From NCBI GenBank assembly GCA_029268515.1, contig JAQWNP010000014.1, positions 111,474 through 175,473 on the forward strand: a stretch of DNA of 64,000 nt, read 5' to 3'. Of this stretch, positions 14,857 through 23,872 are shown piece after piece; the stretch's first letter is position 1, and each line of letters starts with the position of its first letter. This DNA is from Phycisphaerales bacterium (GTDB lineage: Bacteria; Planctomycetota; Phycisphaerae; Phycisphaerales; SM1A02). The notes under the pieces were generated by a model. That model saw only the letters and a list, made by a program, of their open reading frames with translations, was not told where the DNA came from and did no database searches. Both the position numbers and the translations under genes were made by a program.

Positions 14857-16731
14857 TCAAGGGCAGGGGCCATATTGAACCAAAAACTCGGAGAAATCTT
14901 GGAGGTCAACAATGCCATCGCCACCTGAAGGCGCGATGTCGTACGTTGGGTCAGAGGATCCAAAGCCGACCAAAAACCCTGAAAAGTCGAATAAGTTGAC
15001 CAGGCCATCGCCGCCTATTGGCAAGAAATCAGCCGTACAGGGCAGGGAATTCTCATCGCGGATCTCTAGCACAACAGTGAGATTGGTTGCTGTTGCACCA
15101 GGGAGATCTTCATCGCTGGTCGTCACCACAATTTGAACTTCTTGAGTTCCACTCGATGGCAGCATGGCCGAGTCGACGGCAAAGACAATGGTGCCCGCTG
15201 AGGCCGCAATTTGTGAAGCTGGACTGCTCAGGAGTGATACCGGCGTGGTCATGCCAGTGATGGAGTCAACATCCAGCAGGGCTTGTTGGCTGTCATAGGC
15301 TCGATTGAAGACATCAACATGAACTTCATGGATGCCCGAATCTGCTTGGACAGGCACATCGATGGTGCGGACGGTACTTGTCATGTCTGCACTCAATGAT
15401 GGCTCAGCGGGCCGTAGGACGTTGGTTGAGACCGATTGGGTCATTGGGCTCCCTTGTACGTCGTCTCCAAGGGGTGTGATAGCAATAGTTCCATTTGCAA
15501 TGCCAGGTGTGCTGGTATCAAAGCTCAGTGAAGTGATGCCAAAGCCACCAAGCGCCTCATCTGTCACAGTTGTTCGCCCCAGCAATGCGCCACTGCCCGT
15601 GACCTGGCATTGGAGAAGGGCAGCGCCCTCGGGAACAGTGACAGGGCTTTCGTTCGATATATATGCGGAGGCCGTCGCTAATCCACCCTGGATCACTTGG
15701 GGGTTATCAACGATTGCAAACAGGAGTGAAGATGCGGGGAATTGTAGGTCGAGGACTACGGGAATGTGATCTGATGCATCATGGAGCGCATCGGCTAATT
15801 GATTCGATCTCGTTATCTCCCCTGAAAAATAGAAGTTATTGCCGTCATTGATGGCGACGTCATAGTGTTGTCCATCGTTCCCGAGCGGTCGATAGGTGCC
15901 GGGAATGATGTCAAGGCCACCACCATTACTGAGGTTGAGATTGGGTAGTAAAAAGTCAAAGCGATCATCCATTGAGCCCCCGATGAGGCCACCAGCGGCG
16001 ACCTGTCGTGGGGATTGCGTGTGTTTGTAGGCGTTGGAAGATCCTGACCAACTCCCATTACCGTAAGGGTCAATTGCTTGGGCACTATTCCCGCCATCAG
16101 TAAAGATGCTATAGGTCTCTTCGGATGAAGTACTGATGTTCCAATCGCCCGCATAGATGATGTTTGATCCAGCGGGTAGCGTTTCAGCATCCTCTCGGAT
16201 CTGGTTGGCTCCAAAAATTCGATCTTCTTTGTTGTCTGTGCTTGAGCCCGACTTTAGATGAGCGCTGTATACATAGATGCTGATGGCGGGATCATCAAAA
16301 TTGATAAGATCGAGCTTCCAGCGGTCCGTATATCGTCCGGCAGCGGTGTAGATGTCTCTATGTTCCGATACATCCTCGACAAAAATGTCCGCGCGGTAGA
16401 ACATCAACTGAGCGCCAGCAAATGCACTTTCGCCTTGATTGGAATAGGTTCCCCGAGAGTAGGAAGACCCCAGCATGGTCTGGATCGGGCTCACCATGTC
16501 ATTGGTGACCTCTTGGAAGACAATGATTCCCAAATCAGAGGGGAATCCACGGCTATCATCACTTGAGATCGCGTCCAGGACTGCCTGGATATCATTTTGG
16601 TCGCCATTGAACTGGGCGATGTTGTAGCTCGCAACACGAACCTGGCACCATGCTGTTGGGGACACAACAAGCATCGCGCACGTAACAACTAGCGTCTTCA
16701 TCAGCCTGCCGAAGCAGGGGATTCGATACAT
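14857..16731 (-). CDS. Exported endonuclease/exonuclease/phosphatase family protein with C-terminal dockerin doublet
   Basis: The start is set at the ATG at 16731, eight bases after a GGAGG site; an ATG at 16701 would still leave a signal peptide (MKTLVVTCAMLVVSPTAWC). Residues from about 30 to 330 form an EEP-fold domain with the expected catalytic elements: VASYNI (Asn), VFQEV (metal-binding Glu), YSAHLKSG, AGDWN (Asp/Asn) and SDHIPV (Asp/His). The family includes DNases and phosphodiesterases; the substrate here is unknown, though secretion fits an extracellular nuclease. A beta-rich region follows, and the C-terminus is a dockerin-like doublet (GLVNLFDFSGFLVGFG and GIVDLQDFSEFLVQYG). It is the first of the four-gene exported-protein run. 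Confidence 0.83.
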   Translation of the reverse strand: MYRIPCFGRLMKTLVVTCAMLVVSPTAWCQVRVASYNIAQFNGDQNDIQAVLDAISSDDSRGFPSDLGIIVFQEVTNDMVSPIQTMLGSSYSRGTYSNQGESAFAGAQLMFYRADIFVEDVSEHRDIYTAAGRYTDRWKLDLINFDDPAISIYVYSAHLKSGSSTDNKEDRIFGANQIREDAETLPAGSNIIYAGDWNISTSSEETYSIFTDGGNSAQAIDPYGNGSWSGSSNAYKHTQSPRQVAAGGLIGGSMDDRFDFLLPNLNLSNGGGLDIIPGTYRPLGNDGQHYDVAINDGNNFYFSGEITRSNQLADALHDASDHIPVVLDLQFPASSLLFAIVDNPQVIQGGLATASAYISNESPVTVPEGAALLQCQVTGSGALLGRTTVTDEALGGFGITSLSFDTSTPGIANGTIAITPLGDDVQGSPMTQSVSTNVLRPAEPSLSADMTSTVRTIDVPVQADSGIHEVHVDVFNRAYDSQQALLDVDSITGMTTPVSLLSSPASQIAASAGTIVFAVDSAMLPSSGTQEVQIVVTTSDEDLPGATATNLTVVLEIRDENSLPCTADFLPIGGDGLVNLFDFSGFLVGFGSSDPTYDIAPSGGDGIVDLQDFSEFLVQYGPCP

Positions 16732-16750
16732 CAATCCAGCCTCCAGGGCA

Positions 16751-16777
16751 CGACAAGAGCCCGTGGGCCTGTTGTCG
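16751..16777 (-). promoter_or_regulatory. Hairpin in the leader of the exported nuclease gene
   Basis: CGACAA...TTGTCG (16751-16756 and 16772-16777) encloses GCCC/GGGC around a GT loop, giving a near-continuous stem that starts 20 bases upstream of the ATG at 16731 and just ahead of its GGAGG site. It could affect translation or mRNA stability, or be an operator. No T-run follows, so it is not a typical terminator. Confidence 0.35.
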
Positions 16778-16916
16778 CATCCATCACCTACCAGCCGAGG
16801 TCCTCTTTCTACCGCTCAGGAGCCCTTTAATACTACCACCAGTATTTGAAGATCGGCACTCAAATTCCCAGAATGAGGATAGGTTCGCTTTGGTTGAGGC
16901 CCGACAATAGGGGCAA

Positions 16917-17001
16917 TACCGAAGGTGGGACTCGAACCCACACGCCCTAAACGGGCACCGGATTTTGAATCCGGCGCGTCTGCCAATTCCGCCACTTCGG
17001 C
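16917..17001 (-). tRNA. tRNA-Leu (CAA)
   Basis: On the - strand GCCGAAG (17001 downward) pairs with CTTCGGT at the 3' end to form the acceptor stem. The anticodon arm is CCGGA-TTCAAAA-TCCGG with anticodon CAA. A long variable arm (around TGCCCGTTTAGGGCGT) identifies a class II tRNA, and the T arm contains GGGTTCGAGTCCC. Length is 85 bases including the discriminator A. CCA is not encoded. Confidence 0.95.
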
Positions 17002-17036
17002 TTAGTCGACTTCCTTAGAGGCGACCAGCGGGACGT

Positions 17037-17065
17037 ATTGTCTATATGTAGATGGAGCAGGTCAA
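17037..17065 (-). promoter_or_regulatory. Probable sigma-70 promoter of tRNA-Leu
   Basis: On the - strand TTGACC (17065-17060) and GACAAT (17042-17037) are separated by 17 bases, about 35 bases upstream of the tRNA 5' end. The -35 box overlaps the last codons of the neighbouring gene. Call is by motif only. Confidence 0.4.
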
Positions 17066-18195
17066 CTGCTGCCGCTCTGAAGGCCTATGACCCGTTCAGT
17101 CAACAGATCGATCGCGTTGAGATATTCCATCACGGATTCATCAGGCTCTTGGCGGGTTTTGGTTTCAAAATTTTCTATCTGCTCCCTGACCCAGGCTGCC
17201 CATACAACAGTGATGTTTCTGGCATCCATTGTTTTGCCTAGAAGCGGCAGGCGAATGGAATCACTGTTTTGAATGTCGGCAGTGAGATCCAACATGGCCA
17301 TGTCATCGCCAGCAAGGAAGAGGTAGTAGGGGATCATCAACAGCGTGTTGTTTTCTACAGGCACCCAGTTTTTCTTACTCATGTAATAGGTGTATTGGCA
17401 AAGCATTTGACTGGGATGCAGCATCTGTCGGGCGTCGATCGGTGCGATCGATCGTCCATGTGTCTGAGACTGGACTTGAAGAAAAGTGTCAAAGTCAACA
17501 GAACGATCTTTGTAACGAGTGACATGATTGAATACATCTAAGGGCTTGAAATGTTCACGGACGTGAGCTGCATCAAAGATCATTTCAAAGGTTGTGACGA
17601 GTTCATCCTCCTCCTTAACTCCATTTCCAAAGTACCAGCGAATGCCAACGAATTTGTCTTTGTTCTTTGTAATGGTGAGAAATCTTTGTTCCATCAGATC
17701 AGGATTTACTAAGAGCGCATCCAGATCATGGAGTATGGCGTAACGACTCTTGCATTTACTCAAACCAATGGTCCATGACATCCATGCATAAACCCAGCCC
17801 CAATTGATGGTCATGGCGAGACGAGCCTGTAATGCACTGTAATAACAGAACCGCACAGGCAGATCAGGCAATTGCGCCGCAATTATATTTTCAATATTTA
17901 CATGTTGGGAATTACGGACCGAATCAAAAACGACAATGATCTCATTGAGGTTTTTAAAGTTTTGTTTCGCTAGATTTTTAACGTTGGCCGTCGCAATTGG
18001 AGCAAGTCTAGATACCGCCCCAATGAGTATTGTGTAGCCTTCCTCAGGATTCTCGACAGGTTCCCACTTAACCAAAGGTGATAACACTTTTCGCAGTAAG
18101 CCGCGGACAAACTTCACGGTGACATGCCGAAATCGAGATGAATATTTTCCTTCCAAAGTGAATTGAATCCTACATATTTGACCAGTAAAAAACAC
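17062..18195 (-). CDS. Probable GT-A fold glycosyltransferase-like protein
   Basis: I do not recognise a named family for this 377-residue protein. It has features of a GT-A nucleotide-sugar transferase: an initial strand followed by a helix (YTILIGAVSRLAPIATANVK), a second strand (LNEIIVVFDSV) and a DxD-like motif in YAILHDLDALLVNPDL near residue 155, where GT2-type enzymes bind metal and sugar nucleotide. No membrane helix or signal peptide is evident. The start is a GTG at 18195 without a clear ribosome binding site; another GTG about 26 codons in could be used. It stands alone on the - strand between tRNA-Leu and ispD, some 4 kb from a polysaccharide operon in which it may take part. Confidence 0.6.
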   Translation of the reverse strand: MFFTGQICRIQFTLEGKYSSRFRHVTVKFVRGLLRKVLSPLVKWEPVENPEEGYTILIGAVSRLAPIATANVKNLAKQNFKNLNEIIVVFDSVRNSQHVNIENIIAAQLPDLPVRFCYYSALQARLAMTINWGWVYAWMSWTIGLSKCKSRYAILHDLDALLVNPDLMEQRFLTITKNKDKFVGIRWYFGNGVKEEDELVTTFEMIFDAAHVREHFKPLDVFNHVTRYKDRSVDFDTFLQVQSQTHGRSIAPIDARQMLHPSQMLCQYTYYMSKKNWVPVENNTLLMIPYYLFLAGDDMAMLDLTADIQNSDSIRLPLLGKTMDARNITVVWAAWVREQIENFETKTRQEPDESVMEYLNAIDLLTERVIGLQSGSS

Positions 18196-18385
18196 TTGTG
18201 TCGGGGCTGTTTCAGGTTGAACGAGTAAGCCCCATCGTCCAGAAAACCCAGCTTACTTTAGTGGAAAGATTCGACCTTGTTGAGAGGTGTGTGCCTGGCG
18301 ACGGGCGTAGATCCGTTATCCTTATACCCGTCTTGGCAGGTAGTGTTTGAGTATTGTATCAGGATCACATGGAGAATCTGGCGAT

Positions 18386-19180
18386 ATGAATTTGTCAATC
18401 ATCATTCCTGCGGCTGGTAGCAGTACGCGTTTTGGCAACCGCGACAAACTTCGTGAGGAAATAGGTGGCCGACCTCTATTGGTGAGGACCATTGAGACTT
18501 TTGCAGCGAGCGCAGCTGTTAATCAGATTATTGTTGTAGGGCCACCAGATGACTTGCCAGAATTTCGAGAGAGGTTTGGTCCTGCGCTGAGTTTTCATGG
18601 TGTGCAAATTGTTCCTGGTGGGCGAGAGAGTAGATGGCAGAGTGTTGCTGCAGGGTTAAAGGCGGTGAGTGAAAATGCGACTCATATTGGAGTGCATGAT
18701 GCGGCTCGCCCTGGGCTGACTGAAGGGTTGCTCAATCGTCTTCTCGAAACAGCATTGTATGTTGATGCGGTCATTCCAGTGTTGAAAGTTAATGCCACCG
18801 TTAAGCGAGTTGGGCAATTAGAAGATGTTGGTGGACGAGAAGATGAGCTTGAAGTGTTGGCGGATTCTATTCTTGGTGGATCCTCAGATAGCTCAATCAA
18901 AGCGGCCGCAATTGAAGAGACGGTAGACAGGACTGGGCTTGTTTTGGCTCAAACGCCTCAGGTGTTTAAGGCAGCGTTATTGCATCGAGCTTATAGCGAA
19001 GGGCATGCTCAAGACACAACTGATGATGCTCAGGCCGTTGAGCGTGCTGGAGCAAGGGTTTATACGATCGATGGAGAGGCGAGAAATCTAAAAGTCACAA
19101 CCCGCGCAGATGTTGATCTTGTTATATCGCTGATGGGCTTAAAGCCAGACGCTCAGCGTCCGACCCATAAGCGGTTCTAG
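18386..19180 (+). CDS. ispD: 2-C-methyl-D-erythritol 4-phosphate cytidylyltransferase
   Basis: IspD transfers CMP from CTP to methylerythritol phosphate, the third step of the MEP isoprenoid pathway in the cytoplasm. The 264-residue protein has the nucleotide-binding N-terminus SIIIPAAGSSTRFG, the GGRESRWQSVAAGL motif, THIGVHDAARPGLT, and the C-terminal TPQVF...TDDAQAVERAG...GEARNLKVTT segment typical of IspD. It is slightly longer than the common 230-240 residues because of an insert around residues 150-180 (DVGGREDELEVLADSILGGS). The ATG at 18386 has GGAG about ten bases upstream and starts directly at the first beta-strand; the frame also opens at a TTG at 18347, which I consider less likely. 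No ispF lies beside it. Confidence 0.9.
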   Translation: MNLSIIIPAAGSSTRFGNRDKLREEIGGRPLLVRTIETFAASAAVNQIIVVGPPDDLPEFRERFGPALSFHGVQIVPGGRESRWQSVAAGLKAVSENATHIGVHDAARPGLTEGLLNRLLETALYVDAVIPVLKVNATVKRVGQLEDVGGREDELEVLADSILGGSSDSSIKAAAIEETVDRTGLVLAQTPQVFKAALLHRAYSEGHAQDTTDDAQAVERAGARVYTIDGEARNLKVTTRADVDLVISLMGLKPDAQRPTHKRF

Positions 19181-19357
19181 CGGCAAACACTGTCTAGCAT
19201 TGACTTAAAAAGCCTTTTTATCGGCAAAAAAACACCATTTTTAAAAAACATGGGAGCCTAAAGACATCCCGCTTTAGGTGATCGCTGGTGAAGCCGACAC
19301 TCCTATTTGTCTGAATAAGTTTTCTATTGAAGTTTCCATTGTGGGAGGAACAGCAAG

Positions 19358-22300
19358 ATGCTATTGCCAATGTCTTTGTTTTTAGGCGGTCATCAGCGGT
19401 TTGCAAGCCGAAATGTCTGTCTATCGAGAAGTTCTGTTGTGGCAATGATTGTGGCTGTGTCTTTCATGGCATGCAGTGTTCATGGCCAAGATTTCGTGTC
19501 AACAGTTAAGAACGTAAAATCGCCGATCATGGTTCAAGTAGATCCTACTTCTACTTCAACTTCAGCGCAAACGATTTCTGCAGCAGCAGCAAGCAATCCT
19601 GATCGCGTTATATTAATTCTTGTTGATGCACTTCCTTTGGCTGCAGCAGACTACTCAACGCAAAAATTAGCTCGATTAGAACGCGATCTCGTGAGCATGC
19701 TTGAAAAGACCAAGGCTCAAGCTGGAAACGTAAAGCTAAGTGTCTACGGTTTGCCGGCGAAAGATAGAGGCTCGATGTCTCAGGCTGCAGCGACGCGGAT
19801 CAATCACAAGCTCCATAAAGCTATAAAAATTTTAGACGTATTTGTTCCTCACCCATCGTCTGCTCGTTCGGGCTCGAGAAGTGTGCGGAATTACTTTCTT
19901 GATAAAAAGGGATATGCAACGGAGCTTGCTGGAGACCGTGGCATTATGGTCGAAGTCAACAATAAGTGGCGCTGTTGGTATCCATCAAAAGAAGAGCAGC
20001 GTCAGAGACAGGAAGATCGTTTTGAGCGCAATGCCAGCGAGGCGTTTGAGAAACAAATTTCAGATCGCGTCGAAGCGTATTACGAATCAGCAATAGGCAG
20101 TGATCATTGTTTCTGGGATTTTGATGCCGATGGGGTAGTCAGTAGTGATGACTGGTCAGCGTTTATTATTGAATGGAAGCGATGGCCAAAGTTAAAAGAC
20201 CGGGACCGTGATGGTGATGGGCGACCTGATTGGAAGGATCTTTGCCCAAAGGATGAGAATAAGTTCGAGCCAGCTGATTGTGGTTGCGGCAACGAAGATG
20301 TTGATCTCAATGGCAACGGTATTCCAGATTGCGTGGATCCAAGTCCTTCGATGTTCTTAGATGCGCCTTCCAGTCATATCATCGGAAATGGCGAAGATTT
20401 GCGCCTTGATGTCAGTGGTCAGCATGAATCTCAAGGCATGTCCGTGGTGTTTCGATCAACGAGGTCAGGCATAAGTGCATCGCAGGGCTTGTATGTTGAT
20501 TATCAAAAACCCTTTGAGTATCCAAGTGAAGCGATCGATCTGATTGAGCCAGGTTTTGTAACTGCGCAGGCCTTAGTGCGTATTGAAGGTGATGTTGTTG
20601 AGACAATTTCGCATGCTTTAGAAATTATTGATTCTGAAGAAGATGCTGGATCTGGCGATGATGATGAGCAGTCAGATAGTGGTGATGATTCAAGTGATGA
20701 TTCAAGTGATGACTCAAGTGGTGACTCAAGTGGTGATTCTGATACGTCTGGTGGCAATGGTTCTGGCGGTAACACGAATGGTGGTGGCGGGAACAGTTCT
20801 GGTGATGATTCGTCTGATGATTCAGCCGGCAACGATGACGATTCAGATGATTCTGATCAGGACAATGAAGCAGGGCAAGATGACAATGCGAGCTTCTGGT
20901 CTGAGGCCGAACCAAGTGCAGACACCAGAGTGGTCTATGTCAGCTCATCAGAGGGCGATGACTCAAACAGTGGTTTTAGTGAAAACGATGCTGTGCGTAC
21001 GCTTGAGAAAGCGGAGTCGCGAATGCGTGATGGTTTTCCTGATTGGCTGTTGCTTAAGCGAGGTGACGTTTGGGACGAAGGTTTCGGTGCTTGGACATTG
21101 TGTGGTCGGTCTGAGAGTGAGCCAATGATCGTTGGCGCTTACGGGTCTGGAACCGAGCGGCCCCATCTTCGGCCGCCAAGTAAAGGGTTCTATCTACTGG
21201 GAAGTCCAAAACACTTGTGGATCACGAGTTTGCGCATTACGAGAACGGAATACTCGCAGCATGGCAGTGGTGTATATATGCACTTAAGTGGTAGCGATGG
21301 TGAAGATTTATTGCTCGAAGATCTTTATATCTCGGGATTTGATCCAAACATTGGCTTGTCTGCAGTAAACGAAAGCCTTGTGTTTAGGAATCTCAGAATA
21401 CGAGGCGTGGTGAGTGTCGATGCGGTGCGATTGTTACAGGATGGTACCCAAGGCACAGGCACCACGACGCAGGGCCTGTTTCTAAATCATATTGATGGTG
21501 CATTGATTGAGCGCTGTGTCTTTGATCACAATGGTCGTTCGCAGGATCCCAATCTAAATATCTCAGGCATACATGGTCACAATGTGTACTGTCAGCTGAA
21601 CACGAAAAATATTGTCGTTCGTGATTCAATCTTCGCAAATGCAGGTAGTCATGCCCTGAAGTTGCTTGGCGGTGGTATGGTAGAGGATTGCCTCTTCTTG
21701 AAAAATCCAATGAACCTGCTCTGTGGTATTTCAGACGCTTCATTCGCATATTACAGTGACAATCCTGTCCCTGGCGCGACGACGTCAACGATTCGAAACA
21801 ATGCCATTCTTGGTAGTCAGCCAATCAATTCATCGACGCCTCGTGGCTATGGTATTCAACTTGCAAATTGTAAAGACACGGTTGTTGAGGACAACGTGCT
21901 TGCAAATATGACATCACAAAGTGGCTTTGGTATCAGTATTGAAATCGCTGATGGAATTGCCTGTGACAATGTGAAGATTATTGATAACTACGTCCTTAAA
22001 TGGTTGGGTATGGCGATGGTAGTTAACTTGAATGACGAGATCGATTATGATTTAAAAATCAAACGTAATCATTTTGCCGGGAGTCACCAAACTGGCGCTG
22101 GCCAGAGCTTTATGCTGCGATTATCTGAGCCTGAACTTGCAAGCGAGATTGCATTCCAGGACAACACATACTATGTCGATTCCGTTTCGGTCTTCTCTTG
22201 GATTGGGAACCAGTGGCTAGATTATGGCCAGTGGCAGGCCTCTGCGAATGATGTTGGTAGCGTTAATGAAGCTCACCTTGCCGGTCGATGGGACAGCCTA

Positions 22301-22465
22301 ACGATCGAGGCATATCAGTCCTCTATTGGAAAGACGTCATCGCTTAATGCATTTATTTCAAAGGCGCGTAATCAGCAAAAAGGATCTTGGGACGATCGTT
22401 ATTCCCCTGAAGCTGTACTGGATTACCTCTTTCAGGAGCGAGCTAGCATCATTCAATCCCACTAA
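19358..22465 (+). CDS. Large secreted right-handed beta-helix protein with Asp/Ser-rich linker
   Basis: A GGGAGGA site eight bases upstream supports the ATG at 19358. The 1035-residue product begins with a long signal peptide (hydrophobic VVAMIVAVSFMACSVHG). Residues to about 240 have no recognised family. A calcium-loop region follows (FDADGVVSSDDWSAFIIEW near residue 257, then DRDGDGRPDWKDLCP and DLNGNGIPDCVDPS). An Asp/Ser/Gly-rich linker spans about 430-525. From about 545 the sequence has the periodic short strands and turns of a parallel beta-helix of the pectate-lyase-like type (IVVRDSIFANAGSHALKL, STIRNNAILGS, DTVVEDNVLANM). It begins like other planctomycete surface proteins (VVYVSSSEGDDSNSGFS). 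A polysaccharide-related extracellular function is plausible because the next genes are glycosyltransferases, but no catalytic residues can be assigned. Confidence 0.78.
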   Translation: MLLPMSLFLGGHQRFASRNVCLSRSSVVAMIVAVSFMACSVHGQDFVSTVKNVKSPIMVQVDPTSTSTSAQTISAAAASNPDRVILILVDALPLAAADYSTQKLARLERDLVSMLEKTKAQAGNVKLSVYGLPAKDRGSMSQAAATRINHKLHKAIKILDVFVPHPSSARSGSRSVRNYFLDKKGYATELAGDRGIMVEVNNKWRCWYPSKEEQRQRQEDRFERNASEAFEKQISDRVEAYYESAIGSDHCFWDFDADGVVSSDDWSAFIIEWKRWPKLKDRDRDGDGRPDWKDLCPKDENKFEPADCGCGNEDVDLNGNGIPDCVDPSPSMFLDAPSSHIIGNGEDLRLDVSGQHESQGMSVVFRSTRSGISASQGLYVDYQKPFEYPSEAIDLIEPGFVTAQALVRIEGDVVETISHALEIIDSEEDAGSGDDDEQSDSGDDSSDDSSDDSSGDSSGDSDTSGGNGSGGNTNGGGGNSSGDDSSDDSAGNDDDSDDSDQDNEAGQDDNASFWSEAEPSADTRVVYVSSSEGDDSNSGFSENDAVRTLEKAESRMRDGFPDWLLLKRGDVWDEGFGAWTLCGRSESEPMIVGAYGSGTERPHLRPPSKGFYLLGSPKHLWITSLRITRTEYSQHGSGVYMHLSGSDGEDLLLEDLYISGFDPNIGLSAVNESLVFRNLRIRGVVSVDAVRLLQDGTQGTGTTTQGLFLNHIDGALIERCVFDHNGRSQDPNLNISGIHGHNVYCQLNTKNIVVRDSIFANAGSHALKLLGGGMVEDCLFLKNPMNLLCGISDASFAYYSDNPVPGATTSTIRNNAILGSQPINSSTPRGYGIQLANCKDTVVEDNVLANMTSQSGFGISIEIADGIACDNVKIIDNYVLKWLGMAMVVNLNDEIDYDLKIKRNHFAGSHQTGAGQSFMLRLSEPELASEIAFQDNTYYVDSVSVFSWIGNQWLDYGQWQASANDVGSVNEAHLAGRWDSLTIEAYQSSIGKTSSLNAFISKARNQQKGSWDDRYSPEAVLDYLFQERASIIQSH
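20682..20745 (+). repeat. Degenerate 12-bp tandem repeat encoding Asp-Asp-Ser-Ser/Gly
   Basis: The unit GATGATTCAAGT and close variants (GATGACTCAAGT, GGTGACTCAAGT) recur in tandem and in frame, encoding the core of the Asp/Ser linker of the beta-helix protein. Similar low-complexity coding continues to about 20885. Replication slippage probably varies its length. Confidence 0.8.
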
Positions 22466-22612
22466 AGAAGCGGCAGTGTTTTGCAGAACTTCTCGATCCT
22501 ATCTGCCGCCCATGCCGATGGAGTCATTGAAGAGTATGGTGGCTGGGCGGATCCTCTCGGAGTATTCGCCTGAACCCGCCGCCTTTGTACTCGGCATCCA
22601 GCAAATCGGTTG

Positions 22613-23872
22613 ATGGTTATCGTTGATAGGTCTCAGGGAGTAGCAATATTCAGGATGCGAGGTACGAAAAGAAAAGATCAGTTGGTGGCGGACCATTGCC
22701 CAGTTGCATCTGGCGATCGGCAATTGCGTATCACAATCGTCTTGAGTGGCCTGGGGCTGTCTGGGGGAGTCCGTTGTGTTGGTCAATTGTCCCGTGCTCT
22801 TACTGAACGGGGGCACAAAGTTGTTCTTGTTGCCGGTAAACAAAAGCGGAGCAAATGGTGGCCTAAACGCCCCGCTCACATCAAAACCAAATATCGAGAG
22901 TTGATAGCACGTCTGAATAAGCGAGATGGTCATTTGAAATCGCTTGGTGTTTCCTGCTTTATCTCACAGGAGGATTCGGTGGATTTCAGGGATGTTCCTG
23001 ACGCAGATCTTGTCTTAGGCACCTGGTGGCAGTCAGTAGAAGAGATTAATGGGTGGCCTGCATCGAAGGGTCTTAAGGCACATTATGTCCAGGGCCATGA
23101 TGCATATGCAGCTGATGCCTATAAGAATTCGCGCGGCGAGATCCTCAATAGGATCTCCGAAATATATCGATTGCCGATAAAGAAATTTGTGGTTTCTAAA
23201 TGGCTTGTCTCTTTGCTTGAAGAATTGTATCAAGCGAAAGATGTTACTTATGTTCCTAATGCAATTGACCCGAAGCAATTCTTTACTGGAGTGCGTGAGA
23301 AGCCTGCGTGCCCTCTCGTTGGCTTCTTGTATTCAGCGATGGATATTAAGGCTCCAGAAGTTGCATTTGACGCGTTGCGAATTGTGCAGCAAAGATATCC
23401 TGATACTCGCGTGATCTCTTACGGTATGCGTGGCCTTAATAAAAAATATGCTAAAAAGCTGAGGAATCATCGCCACTTTATTCTGCCGAGCATTTCTCAA
23501 TTGCGTTCGCTGTATCAGCAGAGTTCATGCTGGGTAGCATCGTCTCGTTCAGAAGGGTTCGGGCTTCCTGGCTTTGAGGCCAATGCTTGTGGTTGTCCAA
23601 TCGTGTCAACCGCTTGTGGTGGCCCCGAGGACTATATTGATGATGGTGTGAATGGTTATTTGGTCCCCGTGGATGATCCAGTTGCCATGGCGAGTGCCAT
23701 CGGTTGTGTTATCGAGTTTTCATCAGACCAATGGTCCACGATGAGTGCTGCTGGTGCTGCACGCGCCTCAGAGTTTAGTTGGGATGAGACGGCCAAGCGC
23801 TTTGAGGAAGGTGTTTATAGCTATTTACGTGGCAAATCTGTAACGGAAAGTTCATCATGGCCGGTCTTGTAA
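22613..23872 (+). CDS. Glycosyltransferase family 4 protein
   Basis: The 419-residue protein has the two-domain GT-B plan. The N-terminal acceptor domain starts RITIVLSGLGLSGGVRCVGQ with a glycine-rich loop. The C-terminal donor domain has WVASSRSEGFGLPGFEANACG (GT4 EX7E region) and the tail DYIDDGVNGYLVPVDDP. It probably transfers a sugar from a nucleotide donor to a lipid-linked oligosaccharide at the inner face of the membrane. The start is uncertain: the ATG at 22613 has no clear ribosome binding site, and one at 22655 is possible. It is the first gene of a polysaccharide cluster and overlaps the next gene by 16 bases. Confidence 0.85.
   Translation: MVIVDRSQGVAIFRMRGTKRKDQLVADHCPVASGDRQLRITIVLSGLGLSGGVRCVGQLSRALTERGHKVVLVAGKQKRSKWWPKRPAHIKTKYRELIARLNKRDGHLKSLGVSCFISQEDSVDFRDVPDADLVLGTWWQSVEEINGWPASKGLKAHYVQGHDAYAADAYKNSRGEILNRISEIYRLPIKKFVVSKWLVSLLEELYQAKDVTYVPNAIDPKQFFTGVREKPACPLVGFLYSAMDIKAPEVAFDALRIVQQRYPDTRVISYGMRGLNKKYAKKLRNHRHFILPSISQLRSLYQQSSCWVASSRSEGFGLPGFEANACGCPIVSTACGGPEDYIDDGVNGYLVPVDDPVAMASAIGCVIEFSSDQWSTMSAAGAARASEFSWDETAKRFEEGVYSYLRGKSVTESSSWPVL

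Noticed and set aside
19190..19260. AT-rich inverted repeat TAAAAAGCCTTTTTA after ispD as a terminator
   Set aside because: The stem is short and AT-rich with almost no loop and no clean T-run, so it is too weak to call.
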